Assembly (NCBI GenBank): GCA_038243395.1
Contig: JBBSRC010000079.1
Coordinates: forward strand, 1 to 21,230
DNA: 21,230 nucleotides
Source of the DNA: Gelidibacter sp038243395
GTDB lineage: Bacteria; Bacteroidota; Bacteroidia; Flavobacteriales; Flavobacteriaceae
Direction of reading: 5' to 3'
The position numbers and the translations under genes were made by a program. Under the pieces are notes generated by a model, which saw only the letters and a program-made list of their open reading frames with translations, searched no databases and was not told the origin of the DNA. Shown piece by piece: positions 1-8,717 of this stretch (position 1 is its first letter; every line of letters starts with the position of its first letter).

Positions 1-808
1 GTTGGTCATAACGGTCTTCATTAAAATCAAAAAAATGGACTTCAATGGATTTTTTATCGCCGTCAAATGTTGGATTCATGCCTATATTCATCATTCCATA
101 AATGGCTTTATTGTTATAGGTCGAACATACCGCATAAACACCATTTTGAGGGATAAGTTTATAGTTTTCGTCAACGTTTATATTTGCCGTTGGAAATTCC
201 ATCTTCTTGCCAAAACCTTTTCCTCTGACCACAATTCCATTGATATAATAGTCATATCCCAGGAAGGCATTTGCTGTTTTAATATCGCCCGACACAAGTG
301 ACGTTCTTATTTTGGTGGAACTCACAGCAACATCTTGTACATCCTGGACTGAAATTTCTTCAACTTCAAAATTAAACTCAGCACCGAACCTTTTTAAGTC
401 ATCAATATTGGCGCTTCTGTTTTTGCCAAATTGATGGTCATAGCCAATAATCACATGCTTTACGTGAAGCTTGTCTACTAAAATAGTTTTGACAAAATCG
501 CGCGCAGAAAGTTCAGCAAAATCCTTGGTGAACTCATTTACGTAAATATAATCCAATCCTAAAGCTGATAGGATTTCTTTACGTTCTGCTATTGTATTCA
601 AGAGTTTAATATTTGTATTTTGCTGCAGCACCATACGAGGATGCGGAAAGAAGGTAAGCACCACAGAAATGAAGTTGTTTTCCGATGCTTTTTTAATGAG
701 TTTCCTGATGATTTTTTGATGTCCGATATGGACGCCATCAAACGTACCAATAGTAACTACTGACGGTGTTTTTGAAATGGAACGGTCTGATGTGGTAATT
801 ACTTTCAA
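1..808 (-). CDS. ribF: Bifunctional riboflavin kinase / FAD synthetase (3' end cut by window)
   Basis: Reading the minus strand from 808 gives a protein whose N-terminal part holds the nucleotidyltransferase signature GTFDGVHIGHQ at about residues 21-31, the FAD synthetase (FMN adenylylation) half. It continues through GYDHQFGK and SSTKIR into the riboflavin kinase half (KGFGKKMEFPTANI, NGVYAV, GMMNIGMNPTF). The enzyme converts riboflavin to FMN and then FAD in the cytoplasm. About 269 codons are present; the family is usually near 310, so roughly the last 40 residues lie beyond base 1. The start is the TTG at 808-806: no ATG lies upstream before the in-frame stop at 862-860, and starting there leaves the usual short lead before GTFDG. 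It is divergent from the protease gene at 1082. Family assignment is secure; the TTG start is an inference. Confidence 0.95.
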   Translation of the reverse strand, partial: MKVITTSDRSISKTPSVVTIGTFDGVHIGHQKIIRKLIKKASENNFISVVLTFFPHPRMVLQQNTNIKLLNTIAERKEILSALGLDYIYVNEFTKDFAELSARDFVKTILVDKLHVKHVIIGYDHQFGKNRSANIDDLKRFGAEFNFEVEEISVQDVQDVAVSSTKIRTSLVSGDIKTANAFLGYDYYINGIVVRGKGFGKKMEFPTANINVDENYKLIPQNGVYAVCSTYNNKAIYGMMNIGMNPTFDGDKKSIEVHFFDFNEDRYDQ

Positions 809-892
809 GTGATTTTTTTTGTAAAAATAACTATTTAAGAGGTTAAAAAAAATTACTAGTTATAAGGTTTTAGGCTATATTATTTAAACGGG

Positions 893-963
893 TTAAGATA
901 CTTACTATTATTAGTTGAACATTTTGGGTTATTTAGAAGACGAAAAATTAATAAGTATCTTAA
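893..963. repeat. 12-bp perfect inverted repeat in the ribF/protease spacer
   Basis: TTAAGATACTTA at 893-904 is exactly reverse-complementary to TAAGTATCTTAA at 952-963, with 47 bp between. The 273-bp spacer (809-1081) has no other gene-like content. A TAnnTTTG match (TATTTTTG, 977-984) lies 13 bp after the right arm, so the arm would sit near the -33 position of a promoter for the protease gene, although no -33 TTG is present. The pair could be a split operator or an AT-rich chance match. It is not a terminator, because both flanking genes are transcribed away from it. Confidence 0.4.
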
Positions 964-1081
964 TTAAATAAGTGTTTATTTTTGACCCTTAGAATCACGG
1001 CCCTTTTTATTGTGATATATTTAATTTGAACGTAACTTTCACTGCTCTAAACGTTATTGACGCCAGCCAAATATAAATTAT

Positions 1082-4000
1082 ATGGAAAATAAGTACTTAA
1101 AAACATTTTTATTTTTATTAATATTTTTTTGCATTTCAATGACCTATGGTCAAAAAAATCATTCTCCTTGGACCCTGATCATTAAGAAAAGTGTTTCTCA
1201 AGATAGAGTTCTGCCTCAAGAAGCCAGTGCTGCAAAAGCCACTTATTATCAATTGGATATGGAACTTTTGAAGTCTAAATTACACAATGCGCCAAAAAGA
1301 GTTTTGGGTATTCAATCTAAAGCGTTTTTAGATTTTCCAAATGCTGATGGTTCTATGGAAGTCTTCAGGATTATGGACTATTCAGTTATGGCGCCAGAAC
1401 TTCAGGCAAAATTCCCTGAAATTCGTTCATATATTGGACATAGCTTGGAAGATGCATCTACCGTAATTTATTTCAGTATCTCCCCAGAAGGCTTGCATAG
1501 CATGACGATGTCTATCGACAAGGGCACTGAATTTGTTAATCCTTATACAAGTGATGGTGTTTACAAAGCATTTTCAAGAGGTGATATGCCCGTGTCTCAA
1601 AACACATTTGAATGTGGTTTTATTGAAGACGATGTTTTAAATAGAAACGGCATGGATGCCGATTTTACTGCGGCTCTGAATGCGCATGATGGCACAAGGC
1701 GTACCTTTAGATTGGCTGTAGGCACTAGTATTGAGTACACTAATTTTCACGGATGCACGGTTGCGTCTGCTTTGGCAGCGATTAATACTACGATGACACG
1801 GGTAAATGGTATTTACGATAGAGAGTTATCCATTAGAATGACTTTAGTGGCCAACAATGATCTTCTAATTTCAACCACTGGCAATAGTATTTTTACAAAC
1901 AGTGAAAGTATTTCGGCAACTACCGGTATAATTAATGGACTTATTGATACCACCAGCTATGATATTGGACACACTTTTACCACAGGTTCTGGGGGTAGGG
2001 CCTATTTAAGCAGCGTTTGTGCAAATAATAAAGGTGCCGGAACTACAGGTTTATCAAATCCTGCAGGCGATCCATTTGCCATCGACTATGTATCTCACGA
2101 AATCGGACATCAGTTAGGAGCTACACATACATTTAACGGCACTGCGGGTAATTGTGCGGGAAATAGTAGATCGAGTACGACAGCTTATGAACCTGGAAGT
2201 GGATCAACCATTATGGCTTATGCCGGTATTTGCGCGCCTCAAAATGTTGAGACCAATACCCGTGAATATTTTCATCAGGCAAGTTTGCGTCAAATTTGGA
2301 GAAATATTACTGTGGGCAATAGTAAATGTGCAGTTTTAACCGCAACAGGAAATGCGGCACCTACGGCAAATGCTGGAGCCTCATATAATATCCCGATTTC
2401 TACACCTTACAAATTAACAGGTGTTTCTACAGATGCAAATGGCACTACAGCACATACCTATACTTGGGAACAATTTGATTTGGGACCGGCCGGTATGCCA
2501 TCAACAACTACTGAATTTGGGCCGATGGTGCGTTCTTTTGAAGGCACAAGAAATCGTGTGAGATACATCCCAAGATTACAGGATGTGATTGCGGATGGTG
2601 CCACTTTATCAGCTTGGGAAAAGTTATCTTCCGTGGGAAGAGTTCTTAACTTTGTTTTAACCGTGAGAGATAATGATTCACGAGGCGGACAGACTGCTGT
2701 GGATAATATGAGAGCCACAGTTGTAGCAAATGCAGGACCATTTAAGGTCACTTCTCAAACTTCAAATGGGACTTGGGAAATTGGATCAAATAAAATAGTT
2801 ACTTGGGATGTGGCCAATACCAATGCCGCACCTATAAATACAAAAACAGTCAACATCAAACTATCAAAAGATGGCGGTCAGACCTTTCCTTATACCTTAG
2901 CGTCGAATGTGCCTAATGATGGTTATCATGAAATTTCAGTTCCTAATGGTACATTAACCGCTCAAGCGAGGATTATGGTGGAAAGTGTAGGCAATATTTT
3001 TTATAATGTGAGCACTTCTGATTTTAGTATTATTAATGTAGATTTCCTTTTAAATTTTTCACCTTCTTCAGTTGTGACTTGTCAACCTGATGATGTGGTA
3101 TATAAATTCATTTACAATACTTATCAAGGTTTCAACAAGAGGACTACTTTTTCCGCTACTAATTTACCAGCGGGAACTACTGCTTCATTTAACCCAACGT
3201 CTGCAATTGCCGATGGTACCGCGGTTACTATGACGATTAATAATATGGATGCTGCTAAGCCAGGGAGTTATAATATTACGGCAATAGGGACTTCAGGTGC
3301 AATTACCAATAGTTCGACTTTAATGCTCGATGTGTTTAATGGCACTATTGCTCCAATACCTTTATTGACACCTAGCAATGGTGCTTCAGGACTTTATAAT
3401 GAGGTGATCTTAACTTGGCGCGATGATATTAATGTGGAAGAGTATTTAGTGGAGATTTCAACCGATAGTAATTTTAATACGCTTTTGGAATCTCATAGCA
3501 CGACGTCCACTTCTTATGCAACAAGTCTAGATTTAGAAACGGTTTATTATTGGAGAGTTAAGGGTTTTAATCAATGTTCAGCAGGGACGACATCTGTAGT
3601 TTATAGTTTTTCTACTGGAGTGCCGACTTGTGATTATTCGAAATCCGCGACAGATACGCCCATTGTAATTTCCGCAGAGGGTTCAAACACCTATACGTCT
3701 ACAATTGCAGTAGTTGAAAACTTACCGATCACTGATGTTAAAGTGCTGGTCAATATTAGCCATACGATGGTTAATAATTTACGGTTGATTTTAATAAGTC
3801 CATCGGGCACACAAATTATTTTATCAGAAAATAATGGCGATATTTTTGATGCCGATTATAAAAACACCATTTTTGATCAGGAAGCTGAGACTTCAATTAC
3901 GGCAATACCTTCTCCGTTTACAGGTTCATTTAAGCCCGAAGGAGATTTGTCTCTTCTTAATGGCGAAATGTCTGCAGGCAAGTGGAAGCTTCAAGTTAGC

Positions 4001-4336
4001 GACACTTTTAATGAAGATGGAGGCAGCTTAGATGAATTCACCTTAGACCTTTGTCTGGCGCGACCGTTATCCATTGATGAAAATAGCTTCGAGAGCTTTG
4101 CCGTATTTCCAAATCCAAACAACGGTGAATTTACGGTCAAGTTACAATCGCATTCTGGTGAGGATATTAAAATAGATGTTTATGATATCCGTGGACGAAA
4201 GCTTTTTGAAAATCGTTTTAAGAATTCAATTAACTTTAGAGAAGTTATCCGATTGAACAATGCGCCATCTGGTATGTATTTAATCTCTATTTCTGACGGA
4301 TTAAGGACGGTTACGAAAAAAGTATTAGTCAATTAA
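1082..4336 (+). CDS. Secreted reprolysin-like zinc metalloprotease with P domain and T9SS type A sorting domain
   Basis: The 1084-residue protein begins with a signal peptide (about 1-23, ending MTYG) and a propeptide-like region. A metzincin/M12B-like catalytic domain follows: the zinc site HEIGHQLGATH is at 339-349 (ligands H339, H343, H349; catalytic E340), and Met-turn M378 sits in STIMAYAGIC. After it come Ig/PKD-like beta modules (about 425-760), a fibronectin III-like segment (about 765-845, with VYYWRVKGFNQC), a proprotein-convertase P domain (about 850-995, with NLRLILISPSGT and AGKWKLQVSD) and a T9SS type A sorting domain (about 998-1084: VFPNPNNGEF, VYDIRGR, APSGMYLI). It is expected to cross the inner membrane by Sec and the outer membrane by T9SS, with the tag removed and the enzyme released or anchored. 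The substrate is unknown. It appears monocistronic and ends at a hairpin terminator. Domain limits are by eye. Confidence 0.92.
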   Translation: MENKYLKTFLFLLIFFCISMTYGQKNHSPWTLIIKKSVSQDRVLPQEASAAKATYYQLDMELLKSKLHNAPKRVLGIQSKAFLDFPNADGSMEVFRIMDYSVMAPELQAKFPEIRSYIGHSLEDASTVIYFSISPEGLHSMTMSIDKGTEFVNPYTSDGVYKAFSRGDMPVSQNTFECGFIEDDVLNRNGMDADFTAALNAHDGTRRTFRLAVGTSIEYTNFHGCTVASALAAINTTMTRVNGIYDRELSIRMTLVANNDLLISTTGNSIFTNSESISATTGIINGLIDTTSYDIGHTFTTGSGGRAYLSSVCANNKGAGTTGLSNPAGDPFAIDYVSHEIGHQLGATHTFNGTAGNCAGNSRSSTTAYEPGSGSTIMAYAGICAPQNVETNTREYFHQASLRQIWRNITVGNSKCAVLTATGNAAPTANAGASYNIPISTPYKLTGVSTDANGTTAHTYTWEQFDLGPAGMPSTTTEFGPMVRSFEGTRNRVRYIPRLQDVIADGATLSAWEKLSSVGRVLNFVLTVRDNDSRGGQTAVDNMRATVVANAGPFKVTSQTSNGTWEIGSNKIVTWDVANTNAAPINTKTVNIKLSKDGGQTFPYTLASNVPNDGYHEISVPNGTLTAQARIMVESVGNIFYNVSTSDFSIINVDFLLNFSPSSVVTCQPDDVVYKFIYNTYQGFNKRTTFSATNLPAGTTASFNPTSAIADGTAVTMTINNMDAAKPGSYNITAIGTSGAITNSSTLMLDVFNGTIAPIPLLTPSNGASGLYNEVILTWRDDINVEEYLVEISTDSNFNTLLESHSTTSTSYATSLDLETVYYWRVKGFNQCSAGTTSVVYSFSTGVPTCDYSKSATDTPIVISAEGSNTYTSTIAVVENLPITDVKVLVNISHTMVNNLRLILISPSGTQIILSENNGDIFDADYKNTIFDQEAETSITAIPSPFTGSFKPEGDLSLLNGEMSAGKWKLQVSDTFNEDGGSLDEFTLDLCLARPLSIDENSFESFAVFPNPNNGEFTVKLQSHSGEDIKIDVYDIRGRKLFENRFKNSINFREVIRLNNAPSGMYLISISDGLRTVTKKVLVN

Positions 4337-4354
4337 ATGTCTTAAGACACAAAC

Positions 4355-4392
4355 AAAAAGCCGTCTCATTACTAAATGGAGACGGCTTTTTT
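4355..4392. terminator. Bidirectional rho-independent terminator
   Basis: GCCGTCTC (4360-4367) pairs with GAGACGGC (4379-4386) around an 11-base loop. Five A precede the stem and six T follow it, so it has a U-tract on either strand. It ends the protease transcript 18 bases after its stop codon and can also stop leftward transcription past the lipoprotein gene. Confidence 0.9.
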
Positions 4393-4445
4393 ATGAGCTA
4401 TGCTTTTAAATATATGGTTAGATTACTCGAAAACATTTGTCATAT

Positions 4446-4474
4446 AAAAAACCTTTTCATAATTATGAAAAGGT
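4446..4474 (-). terminator. Rho-independent terminator of the receptor/lipoprotein unit
   Basis: Positions 4451-4474 form a perfect 24-base palindrome (12-bp stem beginning ACCTTTTCATAA). On the minus strand it is followed directly by a T tract (the A run at 4446-4450), while on the plus strand the next bases are CTGTTGC. It therefore acts on leftward transcription, about 50 bases after the lipoprotein stop codon. Confidence 0.8.
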
Positions 4475-4526
4475 CTGTTGCAAAATAAAGACGTCACTCA
4501 AATTATTTCAATAATCTGCAATCTAA

Positions 4527-5717
4527 TTATAAACCTACAGTCCAATCGTTGGTCCAAGTAGGTATGGCAGTTCCGTTGCCGGCACCGGTAGCATTTTCGT
4601 TCACGTTGAATACCGAAGATACATCAACAGCAACTCCAGTCGTGTTTTTTCCAACCGATAGCGTAGTGACTTTGTCAAATTTGACGTTCGTAGCGATCAA
4701 TTCGCCCGCAGTTACGTAGCCAATACTCTCGTCATGTTGAATGTCGAAACCTGTTTTCCAATTGCTCAGCACCACGTTGTCAAATTTCGCTTTGGTGCCT
4801 ACTCTTAATTTTATCGCTTGAGATTCCGAGCTTGTATCTGTTGTGCCTAAACCAATCAGCGTCAAATTTTTGATCGTCGGGTTGGAAATAGGTGTTGCCA
4901 AGTGATTATTGGAGTTGTTATCAGCTTCTACGCCTCTGTTACCTGCATTTGTTCTGACACCATACCAGTTCTCACCAGTTCCAGACCAACCTTCAGTCCA
5001 GTCGAACAAATCATCTCCGACCTGATCAGAAAAATTGGTTACTACCAGATATTTCGCGTTTGCGGTCCCTCCAAAAAACTCAAACCCATCATCTGAGCCT
5101 TCGTGAATTTGTACATATTCTATGTTTGTTCCACTACCCACACCAAATAAAGAAAGACCGTTGAATTCCTTTTCCGAATTATAAGCAAAACCAGAATATT
5201 CAATTCTTAAATATTTAATAGAACCTGAGCTATCAGTACTATCTCCGCCACCATAAGTTAAGTCAGAAACTTCTGCAGATGCTGTGATGCCTTTATTAAT
5301 CGGAGCTTTTCCGCATAATACGAGTCCGCCCCAAGCACCAGGATTTTGAGTAGTTGCCGTCATAACTACAGGTTTTGCAGCGGTTCCTTGAACATCGATT
5401 TTACCATTTTGCGCCACGGCAATATATCTTACCGAAGCAAAGTCTTCACTCGATACCGAAGTGGCTTCTATTTTAACACCTTCTTTAATAATCAATTTCG
5501 CGCCTGCGTTGACAATGAGTTTTCCAGTTAATTTATAAGTTCCGGATTCTAAAATGACTTCGCCTTCATTGATTTCTCCAGTAAGATTCTCACGATCCAA
5601 GACAAAGGTTGTTCCTCCATCGGTAGATGTGCTGTCATCAGTGCTTGAGCATGCCGTTGTAAATATCAAGGCAAATAAAAAGACTGTTCCTAAAATTTTC
5701 GAGATTGTTTTTTTCAT
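4527..5717 (-). CDS. Outer-membrane-type lipoprotein, beta-helix-like, partner of the TonB-dependent receptor
   Basis: The 396-residue protein has a lipoprotein signal (basic MKKTISK, hydrophobic core, lipobox-like FTTAC with C23 as the lipidated residue) followed by a Ser/Thr/Asp-rich linker. The mature part has short repeating beta segments with Gly, Asn and Val spacing (for example VNAGAKLIIKEGVKIEA, VAQNGKIDVQGTAAKPVVMTA, WGGLVLCGKAPI, YLRIEYSGF, EYVQIHEGSDDGFEFFGGTANAKYLVV), which suggests a parallel beta-helix. It lies 86 bp downstream of the receptor gene on the same strand and ahead of a strong terminator, so the two are probably co-transcribed and act together at the outer membrane, perhaps in substrate capture. 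It is not SusD-like. Related proteins beside such receptors are sometimes labelled 'multidrug transporter' by automatic pipelines; nothing in the sequence supports that label, as there are no transmembrane helices beyond the signal. The ligand is unknown. Confidence 0.8.
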   Translation of the reverse strand: MKKTISKILGTVFLFALIFTTACSSTDDSTSTDGGTTFVLDRENLTGEINEGEVILESGTYKLTGKLIVNAGAKLIIKEGVKIEATSVSSEDFASVRYIAVAQNGKIDVQGTAAKPVVMTATTQNPGAWGGLVLCGKAPINKGITASAEVSDLTYGGGDSTDSSGSIKYLRIEYSGFAYNSEKEFNGLSLFGVGSGTNIEYVQIHEGSDDGFEFFGGTANAKYLVVTNFSDQVGDDLFDWTEGWSGTGENWYGVRTNAGNRGVEADNNSNNHLATPISNPTIKNLTLIGLGTTDTSSESQAIKLRVGTKAKFDNVVLSNWKTGFDIQHDESIGYVTAGELIATNVKFDKVTTLSVGKNTTGVAVDVSSVFNVNENATGAGNGTAIPTWTNDWTVGL

Positions 5718-5803
5718 AATGTTTACTTGTTAATTGTGTTTTTAATGTTAAAATTATTGGGTTGTTAAATTTGAAGCTGTTATCATGAGTTTGTAAAAGA
5801 TGA

Positions 5804-8539
5804 TTAGAGCTGGTAGTTCAATCCTAGTTTGAAAAAAGCGCCATGTTTGTATGATAATACGGTAATGTTTTCTGGACTATTTTCTTGAACCCTTTTGATT
5901 GCTGGATTCAGCAGGTTTTTGATGGTTAAATCAATACCTAAGTGTTCGTTTATTTTGGTTTTGAAGATAAAGTCTAATGTGCCCATACCCTTGTCTACCA
6001 AATTCCCTTTTGTTTCCACCCCAAGTGCATAGAGTCTGTCCGAAGTATAGGAGAAAGCTAGTGTCGCCATCATATTCGCGTCCGTGTTAAAATTCTTGAG
6101 AAAGGTTATATCGGCGTTCATCAAAAAATCAGCAGCCCCTGTGAAGCTTGACGTGTCATTGGTCAAATTGGTATTATAATTCGTTTCTTTTCTTATTTTT
6201 TCCGAATCTAAATCTTGATGCGTTTGCAAATAAGAAGCATTAACACCTGCAGAAAGCTTACTGGACTGCTGTTCATTAAAATTGAAAATATCTTTTCTAA
6301 TCTCAATTTCAACACCATACACATAACCAGTGTCGCCTGTGTTTAAGAATGAGATATCATTGGTAGAGGACGCTAAAGTGATTTCGTTGATTGGGTCTAA
6401 AATGTATTTTCCAAAGGCTGTGACGGATAAAAGCTCTGAGTTTTTAGGGAAAATCTCCCATTTTAAATCAAGGTTATAGTTTTGTGAAGGATAGAGATCA
6501 GGATTACCAACTTTGACCTCAGTCACGTCTTCATAAATAAAGAGCGCCCGTTCTTTAAATTGAGGTAGGGTGTAAGTTTTACTGACTCCCAAACGTAAAT
6601 TCTGGGTGTTGTTTAATTCATATTTTAAGATGACACTTGGCAGAAACTCATTTCTGTTAAACGTATTGCTTTTTCCAGAGGCATCCAATTGTGTTCTCCA
6701 GGATACGGTCTGTTCAACTTTTTCAAATCTTAAGCCTGCCAGAGCGCTCAGTTTATCTGAAAGTTTATACTCCAAACTCGCAAATCCGGCATGAATCGTT
6801 TGTTCTCCATTATAAGTTTGCGGGGTTAATCCTGCAAAGGATTCAATGCTGAACATGGCATTTTCAAAATATTGTTGGTTCAAGAACAAATCCAAATTAT
6901 CTGGATTGACCGGCGTGTTCAACTGGGTTCCTGCAATTCTGAAATTAAACTGAATGGCCTCGAAATCACGTTTTTTAAATCTGCCGTTGTAACCGAAAGC
7001 CACTTTTCCTTTGGCAACACCATTCGCGTCTTCATTTAATTTATAGCTTATGGATAAATTTGCTGCCAACTCATCTTCAACTAAATTTTGATAATAGCGG
7101 TGGTTATCGGTAATGGTGTTTTGAGCAAAAACATAACCCTTGGAGGTCTCCGAATATTTTAAAGTGTTTTGAGTTCGATCGGGCATATTACCTGCTACTT
7201 TGTTGTAAGAGGCTGCCCAGTCAAATTCTAACTTATCGGACAGTTTATGAGTGCCTAATAATTGGTGAATCAACAAGGTGTTCTGAACATAGGTGCTGCG
7301 CTGAATGAGGCCGTTGCCATCTTCAGCAATGTCGCGAATAAAGCCTTGATAGGTATCTCTGGTTTGATTTGAAGAATTGACCATCAAAAAGTTATAAGCT
7401 AATTTGTGGTTAGAGTTAATGCGGTAATTGGCATTGAACATTCCTGTGGTATTAGTGTCATAAGAAAAACGCTCTTGATGGAAAGCTTTCAGTTTCGCCC
7501 CTTGTGCATTGACACTTTGATTGATGCCTTCCCGATATTCAAAACCATTATCAAAACTGATAGTTGCAAATAAATTAAGTTTGCTTTTTTGGCCAATATT
7601 AAAGGATTGACCGGCTTTTAGGCTCATTGCGCTGCCTAGTGGTTTTTCTTTAATGGGGGCTAAGTTATTTTCAAAACTATAGCCATTAAGCGGATTATTG
7701 GGAATGCCATAAGATGAAAAGCCAACTCTGTTTGGGCCATCCTGGAGGTTAAATTTATTGAATTTATCAATTACATTCGTTCCCAAAGAAGTGCCTAGAG
7801 AAATTGATAGCATCCCTTTCCCTTGGTAATTAATGGATGTAACATCCACATTGCCACCTGCAAAGTCTCCAGAAATTTTAGGCCCGTAAACTTTATCAAT
7901 TGAAATGAACTCGACAATATCTGTCGAAAAGAGATCCAGCGAAATGTTTTTCTTTTCAGGATCATTTGACGTTATGGGAAGTCCATTAAGGGAGGTAGAA
8001 TTATAACGATCTCCGAGACCGCGCACGTATATGGTATTGGAATCTTCCTGTCTGGAAACTCCAGTTGTCTTAGTAACCGCACTGGCTACATCGCTCACGC
8101 CTTTTCGTGACAATTCTTCTATGCCTATATTTTGCTTGATTTCGATGGCTTTTTTTTGGTCTAACAGCAATGCGGTTTCACTCTCTTTTCGTGAGGATGT
8201 TGTGATGATCACCTCATCTAAAGCATCAGCACTGGCAAGCATGTCCACATCAATGCTTAAAATTTTACCCTCAGTTAATGCAACTTCAATCTCTTGGGTT
8301 TGATACCCAATAAAACTATAGATTAAGGTGTAGCGGCCTTCATCTAAATTATCAAAACTGTAGGTGCCATCCATGTCTGAAGTTGTCCCGATGGTGGTGC
8401 CTTTTATGAGTACGTTTCCAAAGGCCAAAGGTTCACTATTATATTCTTTGTCAACCAATTTTCCCGCAATGGAAGCGGTGGATTGTGCACTGAGGATTGA
8501 TGTAAAAATAAAAGGCAATACTATTAAAATAGACTTCAT
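5804..8539 (-). CDS. TonB-dependent outer-membrane receptor with CarboxypepD_reg-like domain
   Basis: The 911-residue protein has a signal peptide (about 1-19), a carboxypeptidase-regulatory-like beta-sandwich (about 22-107: IAGKLVDKEYNSEPLAFGNVLIKGT, YSFDNLDEGRYTLIYSFIGYQ), a plug domain (about 125-240: GIEELSRKGVSDVASAV, IYVRGLGDRYNSTSLNGLPI, DKVYGPKISGDFAGGNVDV) and a 22-strand-type beta-barrel to the C terminus (FFKLGLNYQL). Such receptors import scarce ligands across the outer membrane using TonB energy. The ligand cannot be read from sequence; no siderophore, heme, B12 or glycan genes are nearby and there is no SusD. The next gene downstream is a lipoprotein likely to be its partner. 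A Bacteroidota-type promoter (8604-8633) and a phased repeat array lie upstream, which implies regulated expression. The ATG at 8539 directly precedes the signal peptide. It is divergent from the dNTPase gene. Confidence 0.93.
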   Translation of the reverse strand: MKSILIVLPFIFTSILSAQSTASIAGKLVDKEYNSEPLAFGNVLIKGTTIGTTSDMDGTYSFDNLDEGRYTLIYSFIGYQTQEIEVALTEGKILSIDVDMLASADALDEVIITTSSRKESETALLLDQKKAIEIKQNIGIEELSRKGVSDVASAVTKTTGVSRQEDSNTIYVRGLGDRYNSTSLNGLPITSNDPEKKNISLDLFSTDIVEFISIDKVYGPKISGDFAGGNVDVTSINYQGKGMLSISLGTSLGTNVIDKFNKFNLQDGPNRVGFSSYGIPNNPLNGYSFENNLAPIKEKPLGSAMSLKAGQSFNIGQKSKLNLFATISFDNGFEYREGINQSVNAQGAKLKAFHQERFSYDTNTTGMFNANYRINSNHKLAYNFLMVNSSNQTRDTYQGFIRDIAEDGNGLIQRSTYVQNTLLIHQLLGTHKLSDKLEFDWAASYNKVAGNMPDRTQNTLKYSETSKGYVFAQNTITDNHRYYQNLVEDELAANLSISYKLNEDANGVAKGKVAFGYNGRFKKRDFEAIQFNFRIAGTQLNTPVNPDNLDLFLNQQYFENAMFSIESFAGLTPQTYNGEQTIHAGFASLEYKLSDKLSALAGLRFEKVEQTVSWRTQLDASGKSNTFNRNEFLPSVILKYELNNTQNLRLGVSKTYTLPQFKERALFIYEDVTEVKVGNPDLYPSQNYNLDLKWEIFPKNSELLSVTAFGKYILDPINEITLASSTNDISFLNTGDTGYVYGVEIEIRKDIFNFNEQQSSKLSAGVNASYLQTHQDLDSEKIRKETNYNTNLTNDTSSFTGAADFLMNADITFLKNFNTDANMMATLAFSYTSDRLYALGVETKGNLVDKGMGTLDFIFKTKINEHLGIDLTIKNLLNPAIKRVQENSPENITVLSYKHGAFFKLGLNYQL

Positions 8540-8569
8540 TTGTTAGTTAATTAATTTACCACAAAGAAA

Positions 8570-8656
8570 GTCATGATGTGTCAGAGCGAGGTTAACTCAA
8601 GATGAAACCTAAGTCATATAAAAGTTAGCGCAATGTTAGCTTAAGGTGAATTATTG
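8570..8656. promoter_or_regulatory. Phased array of 11-bp repeats (GTYA-type half-sites) upstream of the receptor gene
   Basis: Units starting with GT[C/T/G]A recur on the plus strand every 11 bp: GTCAGAG 8580, GTTAACT 8591, (ATGAAAC 8602, degenerate), GTCATAT 8613, GTTAGCG 8624, GTTAGCT 8635, GTGAATT 8646. A further GTCATGA at 8570 is one base out of phase. Eleven-bp direct repeats are the known geometry of PhoB/OmpR-family winged-helix regulator sites, whose PhoB half-site is TGTCA-like. The one degenerate unit coincides with the proposed receptor -7 element, and units at 8624 and 8635 cover its -33 element. Sharing with the divergent dNTPase gene is possible. That this is an operator is an inference. 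Confidence 0.5.
8604..8633 (-). promoter_or_regulatory. Candidate promoter of the TonB-receptor/lipoprotein unit
   Basis: On the minus strand TTG (8633-8631) is followed after exactly 19 bases by TAGGTTTC (8611-8604). This is one mismatch from the Bacteroidota consensus TTTG-N19-TAnnTTTG, at the last base of the -7 box. Transcription would start near 8598, giving a leader of roughly 60 bases before the receptor ATG. It lies within the phased repeat array. Confidence 0.5.
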
Positions 8657-8717
8657 CAAATTGGACTTCTTAATTTAACATTGAAAAATGTATCTTGCAG
8701 GCGCATAAATTCTTACT

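Noticed and set aside
2458..2751. Minus-strand frame opposite the metalloprotease
   Set aside because: Shadow of the beta-module region of the secreted protease.
4527..5717. SusD-like lipoprotein or multidrug transporter
   Set aside because: No SusD TPR-type features and no transmembrane helices beyond the lipoprotein signal; beta-rich repeats dominate.
8570..8656. CRISPR-like array
   Set aside because: Units are 11 bp with no unique spacers of 30 bp or more and no cas genes nearby; the period fits a regulator site instead.
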